Source: Dyella choica (GTDB lineage Bacteria > Pseudomonadota > Gammaproteobacteria > Xanthomonadales > Rhodanobacteraceae). From it: 64,000 nt of DNA. This document shows, piece after piece, positions 17,441 to 25,076 of this stretch (the stretch's first letter is position 1; every line of letters starts with the position of its first letter). Where the stretch lies: positions 124,001 to 188,000 of the forward strand of contig NZ_RYYV01000003.1 in NCBI RefSeq assembly GCF_003977665.1, read 5' to 3'. Position numbers and translations under genes: made by a program. The notes below the pieces were generated by a model. The model ran no database searches, was not told the DNA's origin, and was given only the letters and a program-made list of their open reading frames with translations.

Positions 17441-17489
17441 TTGACGACCACAAATATGCGGAATAATGTATATGCATGAGCACGCATAT
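17441..17489 (+). promoter_or_regulatory. promoter and ATATGC-type operator of the arsR-like operon
   Basis: TTGACG (17441-17446), 17 bases, then TAATGT (17464-17469) forms a good sigma-70-like promoter. Its expected start is near 17476, which is the A of the start codon, so the message may be leaderless. No Shine-Dalgarno is visible. The palindrome ATATGC-N8-GCATAT (17470-17489) straddles the start, and a third ATATGC lies at 17454-17459. Overlap of promoter and palindromes fits autorepression by the ArsR-family product. Confidence 0.6.
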
Positions 17490-17823
17490 AACTTTGTTCA
17501 GTGCCCTTGCGGACCCGGCTCGCCTTCGCATCGTCGAGGCCATGAAGTCGGGTGAATGCGCGGTCGGCGACATAGTCGAGCGCATGGACATCCACCAGTC
17601 CGGCGTATCGCGGCATCTGCGCATCCTGACCGAGGCGGGGATCGTGCAAATGCGTCCTGACGGGCAGAAGCGCCTGTACTCGCTGCGGAAGGAAGCCTTC
17701 GATCAACTTGAAGCATGGGTGGCGGGATACCGTCGCCATTGGGAGGCGCGGCTGGATCGGTTTGGCGCCGCCCTCGAACGAAAGCATGCGGCTGCAAAGG
17801 CCGCCTCTCGGGAGAAATCGTGA
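17476..17823 (+). CDS. ArsR-family winged-helix transcriptional regulator
   Basis: A 115-residue regulator. The winged helix-turn-helix spans about residues 8-85: LFSALADPARLRIVEAM, then VGDIVERMDIHQSGVSRHLRILTEAGIV with the recognition helix, then the wing QKRLYSL. No Cys-based metal site (CxC) is present, so it belongs to the metal-independent class usually paired with an SRPBCC protein. That is the case here: the stop overlaps the next start (TGATG). It probably represses its own operon through the palindromes over its promoter. Confidence 0.92.
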   Translation: MSTHITLFSALADPARLRIVEAMKSGECAVGDIVERMDIHQSGVSRHLRILTEAGIVQMRPDGQKRLYSLRKEAFDQLEAWVAGYRRHWEARLDRFGAALERKHAAAKAASREKS

Positions 17824-18335
17824 TGAATCATGCAACGACTGCCGCAAGGGCTCAGTTTTCGATCCAGCGCAGCTATTGCGCCTCGATCGACGAGGCCTGG
17901 GCCCTTTGGACCACCCAGGCCGGCATTGAGTCCTGGTGGGGGCCGGAAGGGTTCGAGGTGACTGTCACCTCGCTCGACCTGCGCCCCGGCGGCGATTTGA
18001 TCTATCGAATGACTGCCGTAGCCCCGGAGCAGGTGGCGTTCATGCAGCAGGCGGGCATGCCGCTGAGCAGTGAATGCAAGGTCACCTACACCGAGGTGTT
18101 ACCGCCAAGCCGACTGGCCTATAAGACTTTGGCCGATTTCGTGCCCGGCGTCGCGCCTTATGAGGTCGCCACCGTCGTCGAGTTGAAGGCGACATCCGAC
18201 GGGGTGAAGCTCACCGTCAGCTTTGATGCCATGCATGACGACATTTGGACCGAACGCGCCCGCGCCGGGCACGAGAGCCAGATGCGCAAGCTGGATGGTT
18301 TGCTCGCCGCCCAGGGCAAGGGGGTGCTCCCGTGA
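17823..18335 (+). CDS. SRPBCC/AHSA1-domain protein
   Basis: A 170-residue protein with the START-like helix-grip fold of the AHSA1 (Aha1-like) family. Signature segments are IDEAWALWTTQAGIESWWGPEGF, the LRPGGDLIYRM turn, and the C-terminal amphipathic helix around ARAGHESQMRKLDGLLA. These small ligand-binding proteins are commonly co-encoded with ArsR regulators. The start ATG at 17823 overlaps the ArsR stop and the end overlaps the next gene, showing a tight operon. The ligand is unknown. Confidence 0.9.
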   Translation: MNHATTAARAQFSIQRSYCASIDEAWALWTTQAGIESWWGPEGFEVTVTSLDLRPGGDLIYRMTAVAPEQVAFMQQAGMPLSSECKVTYTEVLPPSRLAYKTLADFVPGVAPYEVATVVELKATSDGVKLTVSFDAMHDDIWTERARAGHESQMRKLDGLLAAQGKGVLP

Positions 18336-18745
18336 AGCCCTGGCTCGCCAGCACCCGCGCCGTGGCTGCCGGTGTCATCGTCACGGCACTCACCTCTATC
18401 GGTACGGATGCAGTGCTACGCGCCGCCGGCATATTGCCGAGCGAGCCACGCCTGATGTCCGATTCACTGTTCGCGCTGGCCGCAGCCTATCGCGCAGTTT
18501 TTACTGTCGCTGGTGGCTACGTCACTGCCCGCCTGGCGTTGAGCCGGCCCATGCAACACGCCTGGATATTGGCAGGGATCGGTGTCGTCGCGGGACTAGC
18601 AGGCGTGGTCGCCTACTATGCCATTGGCGGAGGGAAACTCGGCCCCGTCTGGTATGCCATCGTGATCCCCGTCGAGGTCATTCCCTGCGTCTGGCTGGGC
18701 GGTCTGCTGGCTGTTTCGCGCAGGTCTTCCGCACGCGCATCGTAG
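18332..18745 (+). CDS. four-helix membrane protein of the arsR/SRPBCC operon
   Basis: A 137-residue integral membrane protein starting with GTG at 18332, four bases overlapping the SRPBCC stop (GTGA). Four hydrophobic segments are visible (about 10-30, 50-68, 76-96, 108-130). I do not recognise a named family; short membrane proteins of this sort are often found after ArsR/SRPBCC pairs. A longer frame from 18245 would overlap the previous gene and is less likely. Confidence 0.75.
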   Translation: MKPWLASTRAVAAGVIVTALTSIGTDAVLRAAGILPSEPRLMSDSLFALAAAYRAVFTVAGGYVTARLALSRPMQHAWILAGIGVVAGLAGVVAYYAIGGGKLGPVWYAIVIPVEVIPCVWLGGLLAVSRRSSARAS

Positions 18746-18761
18746 CCCGGGAGGAAGTGCC

Positions 18762-19367
18762 GTGATCAAAATATACGATTTTCCCCACGGGGCGCGGGGA
18801 CTGCGAGTGGCGTGGTTGTGCGAAGAGATGGGGCTGGCCCAGACCTTCGTGCCGGTCGGCTATCCGCCGGACAAAAGCTATTGCGCGCTCAACCCCTTCG
18901 GCACCGTGCCATTTCTAGAAGACGGCAATGTGTCGATGTCGGAATCGGTCGCGATGATGCTCTATGTCGCACAGAAATATGGGCCAACCGACGCCTTGCC
19001 GTCGGTGGACGACGAGCGCTACGCCCGGATTCTTCAATTCAGCCTGCTTGGGGAAGCTTCACTATCATCACTCATGACCCCCCTGCTTGCGGCCCGCTTC
19101 GGCGCGCCGGACGATCAAAAGCGCAATTGGTCGGCGGTCGAAACCGAGTCCAGGGTCAAGCGCACCATCGAGCGCATCGGTGATGAACTCGGCGACCGCG
19201 AATTCCTTGTGGGCGGCAACCTCACCCTTGCCGACATTTCCGTGGCGACGGCTCTTCGAATTTGGCGTCGCGGAGTCGGCCAGGATCTTCCCTCGGCCCT
19301 GCAGACCTATTGTGATCGGCTGCAGGAGCGACCGGCCTTTAAACGAGCGATCGAGGCGTGCGGCTGA
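18762..19367 (+). CDS. glutathione S-transferase family protein
   Basis: A 201-residue cytosolic GST-fold protein. The N-terminal thioredoxin-like domain has the conserved cis-Pro and glutathione-site segments NPFGTVPFLED and MSESVAMMLYVA. The C-terminal all-helical domain contains the usual N-capping box region LTLADISVA. The active-site residue in the first loop (YDFPHGARGLRVAW) is not obvious. The start is GTG at 18762 behind GGGAGGA. It follows the membrane protein by 16 bases and is likely the last gene of the arsR-SRPBCC operon. Confidence 0.9.
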   Translation: MIKIYDFPHGARGLRVAWLCEEMGLAQTFVPVGYPPDKSYCALNPFGTVPFLEDGNVSMSESVAMMLYVAQKYGPTDALPSVDDERYARILQFSLLGEASLSSLMTPLLAARFGAPDDQKRNWSAVETESRVKRTIERIGDELGDREFLVGGNLTLADISVATALRIWRRGVGQDLPSALQTYCDRLQERPAFKRAIEACG

Positions 19368-19638
19368 CTGGCTTACGCGAAACCGTCTTTGCAGCGCAAC
19401 ATAATGGCGAGCTGAACCGATCCGATGTTCGTTGGCGCGCTTGTCAACGCAGGGCATGGCCGCTCGTTCTTGGCGCTTGCGGAGGGTGAGGGGCACACGA
19501 TGGAGCAGGACGCTACGGGAGACACCATCGGCGACATTCAAGCAGATGACCCCACTCGACGTATGCAAGCCGCCGTGCCGGTAACGGCAAGGCGGTCGAT
19601 TCCCAAGAACGTCCGCTAATCCATTTCAAGGAAATGCC

Positions 19639-19977
19639 ATGAATGCAAAGTCGAAGCTCATCATCGTCGGTCTGGTCATCGGTGCAGCGATGGCATCCGG
19701 CAGCGTGCTCGCGCAAACCGATGTGCCCGGTCACCCGCGCGTGAACGAAGTGAACAATCGCCTCGAAAACCAACAGGATCGCATCCAGAACGGCTTGAAG
19801 AACGGCACCATGACCCAGGCCCAGGCCGCGCGTGACGAAGCGCACGACGCCAACATCGCCCGCCGCGAATCGGTGGACGAGGCCAAGCACAACGGCCACC
19901 TGACCAAGCAGGAACAGCGCAACCTCAATCGCGCCGAGAATCACAACAGCAAGCGCATTTACAAGCAGAAGCACTGA
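19639..19977 (+). CDS. small exported charged protein of unknown function
   Basis: A 112-residue protein with a signal peptide (cleavage after VLA near residue 25) and a mature part that is almost entirely hydrophilic. It is rich in Asn, Gln, Glu, Lys, Arg and His and predicted helical, with repeated patterns NRLENQQDRI, QAARDEAHDANIARRE and LNRAENHNSKRIYKQ. It resembles the family of periplasmic helical proteins that appear with stress regulons in Xanthomonadales. AAGGAAA precedes the ATG and a strong terminator follows, so it is monocistronic. Confidence 0.8.
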   Translation: MNAKSKLIIVGLVIGAAMASGSVLAQTDVPGHPRVNEVNNRLENQQDRIQNGLKNGTMTQAQAARDEAHDANIARRESVDEAKHNGHLTKQEQRNLNRAENHNSKRIYKQKH

Positions 19978-19994
19978 GCGCGATGCCGTACCCA

Positions 19995-20024
19995 AACCTC
20001 CCGTACCCGCGGGAGGTTTTTTTT
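19995..20024 (+). terminator. rho-independent terminator
   Basis: AACCTCCC pairs with GGGAGGTT across an 8-base loop, followed by a run of eight T. It lies 18 bases after the stop of the small exported protein gene. Confidence 0.92.
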
Positions 20025-20040
20025 ACGAAAGTCCTGGCCG

Positions 20041-20116
20041 CGTAGGCTGGGATGACAATCCCAGCATTGCGTGGGTTGCATGCATGGCAATGCTGGGTTT
20101 TGCAACCCAGCCTACG
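20041..20116. repeat. intergenic palindromic repeat, GTAGGCTGGGAT family, long form
   Basis: CGTAGGCTGGGATGACAATC opens and AACCCAGCCTACG closes the element, with the inner GCAATGCTGGG arm. A partial extra arm (GTCCCAGTCTACG) continues to 20135 at the end of the acetyltransferase gene. Confidence 0.85.
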
Positions 20117-20130
20117 ATTGTCGTCCCAGT

Positions 20131-20595
20131 CTACGTGAGCGAGATGTCGAAATGAAAAACGTCCTCGCGGGTGCCGAGTTTCGTGTACAGCGCAACGGCA
20201 GGTTCGTCCGGAGGATCGGCCTGCACGTAGATCACGTAGGCGCCACGCGCCAATGCGATCGCCTTGAGCTGTTCGATCAAGGCTGTCGCGACCCCTTTAC
20301 GACGATGCTCTGATGCAACGGCCAGGTCATAGATATAAATCTCGCTTCGCTCCCGTTCGAACTTCACCAGTTCGTAAGCCGCGAGTCCGCCGATGACGGA
20401 TTCACCTTCCAGCGCGGCCAACGCGATGAACTGGCCACTGTCCAGTAGCTTGCGAAGATAAGCGGTGCGTGGCTGCGCACTCGTATAGGTATCGACTTCG
20501 TCAAACGCACTGCCCATCAGCGTGAGCAGCTTGCGAAACAGCTCGACATCCTTGCCACCCAGCGCATGGATGGAAAAATCTCTTGCACGCGACAT
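20131..20595 (-). CDS. GNAT acetyltransferase of the AAC(3)-I (aminoglycoside 3-N-acetyltransferase) type
   Basis: A 154-residue acetyl-CoA-dependent acetyltransferase. Across its length it follows the AAC(3)-I gentamicin/fortimicin acetyltransferases. [33 protein letters not shown] and [16 protein letters not shown] are present, followed by the acetyl-CoA motif [37 protein letters not shown] and [12 protein letters not shown] complete the match. These are the family's landmark segments, in order. No integron, transposon or resistance neighbour is visible, so it looks like a resident chromosomal homologue. Drug acetylation is inference. The end of the gene touches the adjacent palindromic repeat. 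Confidence 0.85.
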   Translation of the reverse strand: MSRARDFSIHALGGKDVELFRKLLTLMGSAFDEVDTYTSAQPRTAYLRKLLDSGQFIALAALEGESVIGGLAAYELVKFERERSEIYIYDLAVASEHRRKGVATALIEQLKAIALARGAYVIYVQADPPDEPAVALYTKLGTREDVFHFDISLT

Positions 20596-20659
20596 GCGAT
20601 AGCCCCGGTCAGCGAGCGCGACTCGACCGAGCCGATGCTAACTCATGGACGCGGGCAAG

Positions 20660-20693
20660 AAAAAAGGCGGCGATCGCAGGATCGCCGCCTTTT
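20660..20693. terminator. bidirectional rho-independent terminator
   Basis: AAAAGGCGGCGAT pairs with ATCGCCGCCTTTT around CGCAGG. It is flanked by A-run and T-run, so it works in both directions. It lies just downstream of the minus-strand glycine-zipper lipoprotein gene and upstream of the acetyltransferase. Confidence 0.92.
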
Positions 20694-20714
20694 GATTCAG
20701 AGGTGCTGTCGGGT

Positions 20715-21287
20715 TTAGCGAGCGTCGGACACCGACGTTACGCCTTCCTGCACCTGCACGCGGTTGCCCGGATCATGGTCCATGCGGGTGGTGCGGGTCA
20801 CGCCGTTGTACACGTACTGCACGTCGTAACCGACAACGCGGTCGCTGGATTCGTTGACCGTCTTGCACTCGTGCTCGGTGCTGGACGTCACCTGGCTCTG
20901 GTGATGGGCGTTTTCAATGCGGTTGCCCGCATAGCCGCCCGCCGCCGCGCCAGCCACCGTGGCCAGGGTGTTGCCCTTGCCGTGGCCGACCATGTGACCC
21001 AGCAGGCCACCGGCCACCGCGCCGATCGCCGTGCCCGCGATGTTGTGCTGATCGCTAGGCGGCGTGGTGTGGTTCACCACCACGTCCTGGCAGACCTGAT
21101 GGGGGGTGTTCGCCGAGGAATGCACCGGCGTCACGCTGACCACCTGTGCATACTGCGGGCCTGCGGCTTGCTGTTGCTGCTGCGCTTCCAGTGCCGGATC
21201 CGCACTGGCCTGGTGGCCGCAGCCGGCCAGGCCGATGCTGGCTGCCGTGACAGCCGCGCAAAGAGATTTGATTACGAACTTGCTCAT
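20715..21287 (-). CDS. glycine-zipper 2TM-domain lipoprotein
   Basis: A 190-residue outer-membrane-type lipoprotein. The signal peptide has a lipobox SIGLAGC (Cys near residue 23). A Gln/Ala-rich linker follows, then a glycine-zipper 2TM domain (GTAIGAVAGGLLGHMVG...AGAAAGGYAGN, about 110-155) as in SlyB/YmgG/Rick_17kDa proteins. The C-terminal beta-like domain carries CKTVNESSDRVVGYDVQY. The start at 21287 is chosen because it begins the signal peptide; the frame is open 105 bases further upstream without sense. Such proteins are usually envelope-stress or structural proteins. A terminator follows closely. Confidence 0.88.
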   Translation of the reverse strand: MSKFVIKSLCAAVTAASIGLAGCGHQASADPALEAQQQQQAAGPQYAQVVSVTPVHSSANTPHQVCQDVVVNHTTPPSDQHNIAGTAIGAVAGGLLGHMVGHGKGNTLATVAGAAAGGYAGNRIENAHHQSQVTSSTEHECKTVNESSDRVVGYDVQYVYNGVTRTTRMDHDPGNRVQVQEGVTSVSDAR

Positions 21288-21596
21288 GGTTGAATCCCCC
21301 AATCGGTCACTAAATCTAACATCAAGTTCACCCCTGCATTCCATGGTGCTCATTGAATGGCGACAAGCCTGAACGGCGCCCACACAATGCATTAGTAATC
21401 GCTAAATGCCGTGCAATTGTAGCCCGTCGTTGTGCGAACAGTGTGCAACGGGGTGGGCACAAACCAGCCACCGCCCATGATGCCGTGTGACGCAAGTCTA
21501 CTGTTGGAACCATGTCGCAGAAGAGGAAAGAAAACCTTCAGTGCTTATTAAGCCCGGCGAGCTGAGCATTGGAGCCGACACCAACGGAGGTGCGTC
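21288..21596. other. 309-base divergent intergenic region
   Basis: It separates two divergently transcribed envelope-protein genes and must hold both promoters. I see no additional gene and no clear palindrome. The GGAGG ribosome site of the downstream gene is at its right end. Confidence 0.5.
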
Positions 21597-22022
21597 ATGA
21601 GCAAGCGTGTAGCAGTCAGTCGTATGTTGATGGGTTTGGCCGTTGCGGCCGTGCTGGCTGCGCCCCTGGCCGCATCGGCACATGATCACGATGGTTGGGG
21701 TCATGAAGGCTGGGGTCGTCACGGCGATTGGGACCGGGGCGGATGGCATGATCGTGGCTGGCACGACCATGACTGGCACGATCATGATGATTGGCACCAC
21801 CGCGGTGGTTACTGGAGCGGTGGCCGCTGGATTGCCGGCGCCGTCGTAGCGGGCGCTGTGGCGGGCTTGGTGGGAAGCGCTGTTGCGCCGCCTCCGCAGC
21901 CCGTTTACTACGCCCCGGCACCCGTCGTGTACCGGCCCGCGCCCGTGGTTTATGAGAGTGCGCCGGTCGTCCAAACCCGCACCGTGGTGTACACCACGCG
22001 CTACTATGGCGACGATGATTAA
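21597..22022 (+). CDS. exported His/Asp/Trp-rich protein with glycine-zipper-like helix
   Basis: A 141-residue secreted protein. The signal peptide ends at ASA near residue 29. The next segment of about 45 residues is built from repeated HD, WH, GW and DHD units, giving a potential metal-binding stretch. One Gly/Ala-rich helix (AGAVVAGAVAGLVGSAVA) follows. Then comes a Pro/Tyr/Val-rich tail with repeats of the type APVVYxPAPVVYE. I know of no assigned function; similar proteins occur in many proteobacteria. GGAGG is well spaced from the ATG, and a strong terminator follows. Metal binding is inference from composition. Confidence 0.85.
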   Translation: MSKRVAVSRMLMGLAVAAVLAAPLAASAHDHDGWGHEGWGRHGDWDRGGWHDRGWHDHDWHDHDDWHHRGGYWSGGRWIAGAVVAGAVAGLVGSAVAPPPQPVYYAPAPVVYRPAPVVYESAPVVQTRTVVYTTRYYGDDD

Positions 22023-22060
22023 CCATCATCGACAGGCACGCTGATCCTGTCGAAAAGCAA

Positions 22061-22091
22061 GAAGCCCGGAGCCATCCGGGCTTCTTTTTTT
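22061..22091 (+). terminator. rho-independent terminator
   Basis: GAAGCCCGGA and TCCGGGCTTC form a 10-bp stem with a 4-base loop followed by seven T. It lies 38 bases after the His-rich protein stop. Confidence 0.94.
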
Positions 22092-22207
22092 GATGGTGGC
22101 TATGCACGTACAGGTGATGCCGGTTGGACGGGTACGGCGCGGCAGACCCGTGACCCTTCCGGCCGGCTGGCAGGGAAGGGGCTCGTTTCCTGTGCCATCA
22201 TCGGCGC

Positions 22208-23032
22208 ATGCAAGGCGTTCCTCATTCCTTCGATAACCCTGCGGACAGTGCCCAATTCCGCTGCCCGGCGCATCGCCCGGGCATTGAGCTGTACCGCGCG
22301 CATATCGTGCGGCATGCCTTCGAACCGCATGTGCACGAGGGTTTCGGCCTTGGGGCGATCGAGTCTGGTGTGGAGCGGTTCCGCTATCGCGGCGCCGACC
22401 ATCTGGCGCCGCCCGATTCGCTGGTGCTGATGAACCCGGAAGAGCTGCATACCGGTTGCGCCGAGACCGACGGCGGCTGGCGCTATCGCATGATCTATAT
22501 TGATCCGGCCACGGTGGCTGAGGTTACGGGCGAGCCTGGCTGGTGGTTCGGCGATGCGGTGCATGCGGATGCGCAGGGCGCGCGGCTAATCACGGCCTTG
22601 CTCGATGCGCTTTGGCAGGCCCGTGAACCGCTCGCGTTCGACAGCTTGCTGCTTCAGCTGCTAGGCGAATTCCGCCGTCATGCACACGTACCGCATGCAG
22701 CACGTGCCGAGTCGCCTTCACGCTTTGCTCAGGTGATCGAATATCTGCATGTGCACTTGGCCGAGCGTGTCACGCTGGATGAGCTTGCTGCGCTGGCAGG
22801 GCTCAGCCCGTTTCATTTCCTACGCCAGTTCCAGACCTGCCATCACGCCACCCCTCAGCAGATGCTAATGGCCTTGCGCTTGTCCATGGCCAAGCGCCTG
22901 CTCGCCGCCGGCGAGGCGCCGGCACCGGTGGCAGCCGCCGTCGGCTTGACCGACCAGGCCCATCTGACGCGCAGCTTCGCGCGCCGCTATGGCACTACCC
23001 CGGCGCGCTATCAGCGTGCGCTCAAACGATAG
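22208..23032 (+). CDS. AraC-family transcriptional regulator with N-terminal cupin
   Basis: A 274-residue activator-type regulator. The N-terminal AraC-binding cupin (about 20-165) contains HEGFGLGAIESGVERFRYRG and LVLMNPEELHTG, the usual ligand-sensing barrel motifs. The C-terminal double helix-turn-helix (about 175-272) contains TLDELAALAGLSPFHFLRQFQ and GLTDQAHLTRSFARRYGTTPARYQ. The gene is followed after 35 bases by an EamA exporter, a common regulator-transporter pair, so it probably controls that gene in response to an unknown small molecule. Confidence 0.93.
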   Translation: MQGVPHSFDNPADSAQFRCPAHRPGIELYRAHIVRHAFEPHVHEGFGLGAIESGVERFRYRGADHLAPPDSLVLMNPEELHTGCAETDGGWRYRMIYIDPATVAEVTGEPGWWFGDAVHADAQGARLITALLDALWQAREPLAFDSLLLQLLGEFRRHAHVPHAARAESPSRFAQVIEYLHVHLAERVTLDELAALAGLSPFHFLRQFQTCHHATPQQMLMALRLSMAKRLLAAGEAPAPVAAAVGLTDQAHLTRSFARRYGTTPARYQRALKR

Positions 23033-23067
23033 CAATCTGGTACAAGACGGCTGCGGGCATTGCGCGG

Positions 23068-24051
23068 ATGCTTTGCCCCATGTGGACAGGAACTCTCTAC
23101 GCACTCGTAGCCGGCCTGATGTGGGGCCTGGTATTCGTCGGTCCGTTGCTGGTGCCCGAATACCCGGCTGCGTTGCAATCGGTGGGCCGCTATCTTGCCT
23201 TCGGCCTGATCGCGCTGCCGCTGGCGTGGCTGGACCGCGCGGCTCTGCGCCAGCTCAGTCGCGCCGATTGGATGGAAGCCTTGAAGCTCGCCGCCGTAGG
23301 CAACCTGCTTTATTACGTCTGCCTGGCTGCTGCGATCCAGCGCGCGGGCGCGCCGTTGCCCACCATGATCATCGGCACACTGCCGGTAGTGATCGCGATT
23401 GCAGCGAACCTGCGCAACGCACGCCGTGACGGCCGCTTACCTTGGGCGCGCCTGGCGCCGTCGTTGCTGCTGATTGCTGCAGGCATCGCTTGTGTGAATC
23501 AAGCCGAGTTGAGTGCCCTGCATACGCAGGATCACGCCGATTTCCTGCGCTATGCCACCGGTGCCTTGCTGGCGCTGGTCTCAATGGCTTGCTGGACCTG
23601 GTATCCGCTGCGCAACGCGGATTGGTTGCGCCATCATCCGGGGCGCAATCCACGTACATGGGCTACTGCTCAAGGTGTTGCCACTTTGCCGCTGGCGTTA
23701 ACAGGCTACGCATTGCTTTGGCTAGGCATGCGTGCCAGCGGCAGTGACTTTCCTATGCCGCTCGGCCCGCGTCCGATCGTTTTCATGGCGCTGATGGCCG
23801 CGATCGGCCTGTTCGCTTCCTGGCTCGGGACCACCTGCTGGAACGAAGCGAGCCAGCGTTTGCCCACGGCGATTGCCGGGCAGCTGATTGTGTTCGAAAC
23901 CCTGGCAGCGCTGAGTTACGCGTTTGTATTGCGGGGCAAGTTGCCCGGCGTGCAGACAATGTTCGGGGTGGTGTTGCTGGTAGCGGGTGTGGCGTGGGCC
24001 GCGCGGGTGAAGCCGGTGCCGGTGGATTGCGTGGAGGCGGAGCGCTTCTAG
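23068..24051 (+). CDS. EamA-family (DMT superfamily) transporter
   Basis: A 327-residue inner-membrane protein with ten predicted helices in two EamA repeats of five, as in drug/metabolite exporters. The first repeat begins at GTLYALVAGLMWGLVFVG and contains the Gly/Pro-rich helix end GAPLPTMIIGTLPVVIAI. The second includes FVLRGKLPGVQTMFGVVLLVAGV near the C-terminus. A second ATG four codons downstream (23080) is an alternative start. Substrate unknown; probably controlled by the adjacent AraC regulator. Confidence 0.9.
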   Translation: MLCPMWTGTLYALVAGLMWGLVFVGPLLVPEYPAALQSVGRYLAFGLIALPLAWLDRAALRQLSRADWMEALKLAAVGNLLYYVCLAAAIQRAGAPLPTMIIGTLPVVIAIAANLRNARRDGRLPWARLAPSLLLIAAGIACVNQAELSALHTQDHADFLRYATGALLALVSMACWTWYPLRNADWLRHHPGRNPRTWATAQGVATLPLALTGYALLWLGMRASGSDFPMPLGPRPIVFMALMAAIGLFASWLGTTCWNEASQRLPTAIAGQLIVFETLAALSYAFVLRGKLPGVQTMFGVVLLVAGVAWAARVKPVPVDCVEAERF

Positions 24052-24083
24052 TGGCGGGAATTGAAGTGGGGCTACTAAAACGA

Positions 24084-24356
24084 TCAGTGGGCGGCCAATT
24101 CAATGACTATGCCGCCAAACCTTGCCTCATCCGCGTGGCAACGGATGCCATCAATGAAGCACTCATGGCCTGAATAAGGCTGCTTTGTGTCAGCGTAGAT
24201 GGCAGCGTACCCTCCTCCAACGTCGGTATTGAAAAACGCCAGTCGTCTGCCGTCTTGGGACATGGCTTTCGCTGCGCATTCAGCGCAAACGTATCGCGGA
24301 TATCGCGGTTGTACGGCCACCTCTAGTCTACAGATCGGACAGTGTTGGGTTTGCAT
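24084..24356 (-). CDS. small zinc-ribbon protein
   Basis: A 90-residue protein with a treble-cleft or zinc-ribbon knuckle pair: CPIC (Cys6, Cys9) and CAEC (Cys24, Cys27). A compact beta domain follows (RRLAFFNTDVGGGYAAIYADT) and a conserved-looking tail (IDGIRCHADEARFGGIVIE). I recognise the overall layout as a widespread family of uncharacterised bacterial proteins, without a name. A perfect AGGAGGA ribosome site precedes the ATG, which supports it as a real gene. It is convergent with the EamA gene. Confidence 0.82.
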   Translation of the reverse strand: MQTQHCPICRLEVAVQPRYPRYVCAECAAKAMSQDGRRLAFFNTDVGGGYAAIYADTKQPYSGHECFIDGIRCHADEARFGGIVIELAAH

Positions 24357-24426
24357 CGATTCCTCCTGGACCGCAAAACGCTATGCAGCTGTTTCGCCAG
24401 CATAGCGGCAGGCTTCCAAGCTGGCT

Positions 24427-24567
24427 CTACATCAAGGAACGTATGAAATTCAGGAACGAATTTTCCTGGAAACGTTCTGCGAGCAGAAGCAACGCGCCAG
24501 CAACAATCAGGATGAACATCACGGCCTTGCCAAACCGATTCAATACCTTCCGTAGGGTGATTTTCAT
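24427..24567 (-). CDS. possible 46-residue single-span membrane protein
   Basis: A small frame encoding a basic N-terminus (MKITLRKVLNRFGKAV), one hydrophobic helix (MFILIVAGALLLLA) and a short polar tail. This is the shape of a small membrane protein. No convincing ribosome site is present, so it is only a candidate. It would be co-oriented with the zinc-ribbon gene 70 bases downstream. Confidence 0.4.
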   Translation of the reverse strand: MKITLRKVLNRFGKAVMFILIVAGALLLLAERFQENSFLNFIRSLM

Positions 24568-25076
24568 TTGGGAATACCGGCTGATGGTTGGGAGGATGGC
24601 TGGCATCCAAAGCAGATGTTCCGTGATCGCCCAGCCCTGATTAAAGAGGATATTCGGTACCGTCGCGCAGGGCAGTCGGATGGCCTTCAGACATCGGCCC
24701 CTCGTACCCGTCTGTCATGCTCCTGACAAACATTCCTATCAAGACGACGCTCCATCAACAAGGAAGAAGGGCGCTTTACGGAATACCGTGCCTTCACGGG
24801 CCAATCTTGTGTGGACGAGGTCCTCCATAAGACCTCGCCGTGTGGCCTTTGGGAACACGGGTGGAAACAGTACCGACTTCCTTTCAGGAAACTAACGCCA
24901 CCAATCACAGTGCTCTCTCATCCCGTTGGGGATGGGATGTGTTGACGCGGAAAAAATTCAAGCGCATCTTACGCCATTAGGGGAGGGACCCCATAGAAGC
25001 GCCATCGGCGCATTCATTTATGGGCCCCTCTTCGGAACACGCGGTTTGGCGTTGTTTTGAAACAGGGGACAATCAG
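24568..25076. other. about 510-base leader region upstream of the Rhs gene
   Basis: No gene can be supported. It holds a 7-bp stem-loop CGAGGTC/GACCTCG at 24816-24837 without a T-run. An imperfect hairpin lies around 24983-25029 (CCCCATA against TATGGG, with an inner GCGCC/GGCGC stem). The base composition is more neutral than the flanking genes. The Rhs promoter should lie here. Confidence 0.45.

Noticed and set aside
19425-19619. 64-residue plus-strand frame between the GST and small exported protein genes
   Set aside because: No ribosome site, no hydrophobic or domain pattern, and an unclear start; more likely untranslated.
24816-24837. Stem-loop CGAGGTC/GACCTCG as a terminator
   Set aside because: No T-run on either strand and no gene ends just before it; noted only as a hairpin in the Rhs leader region.
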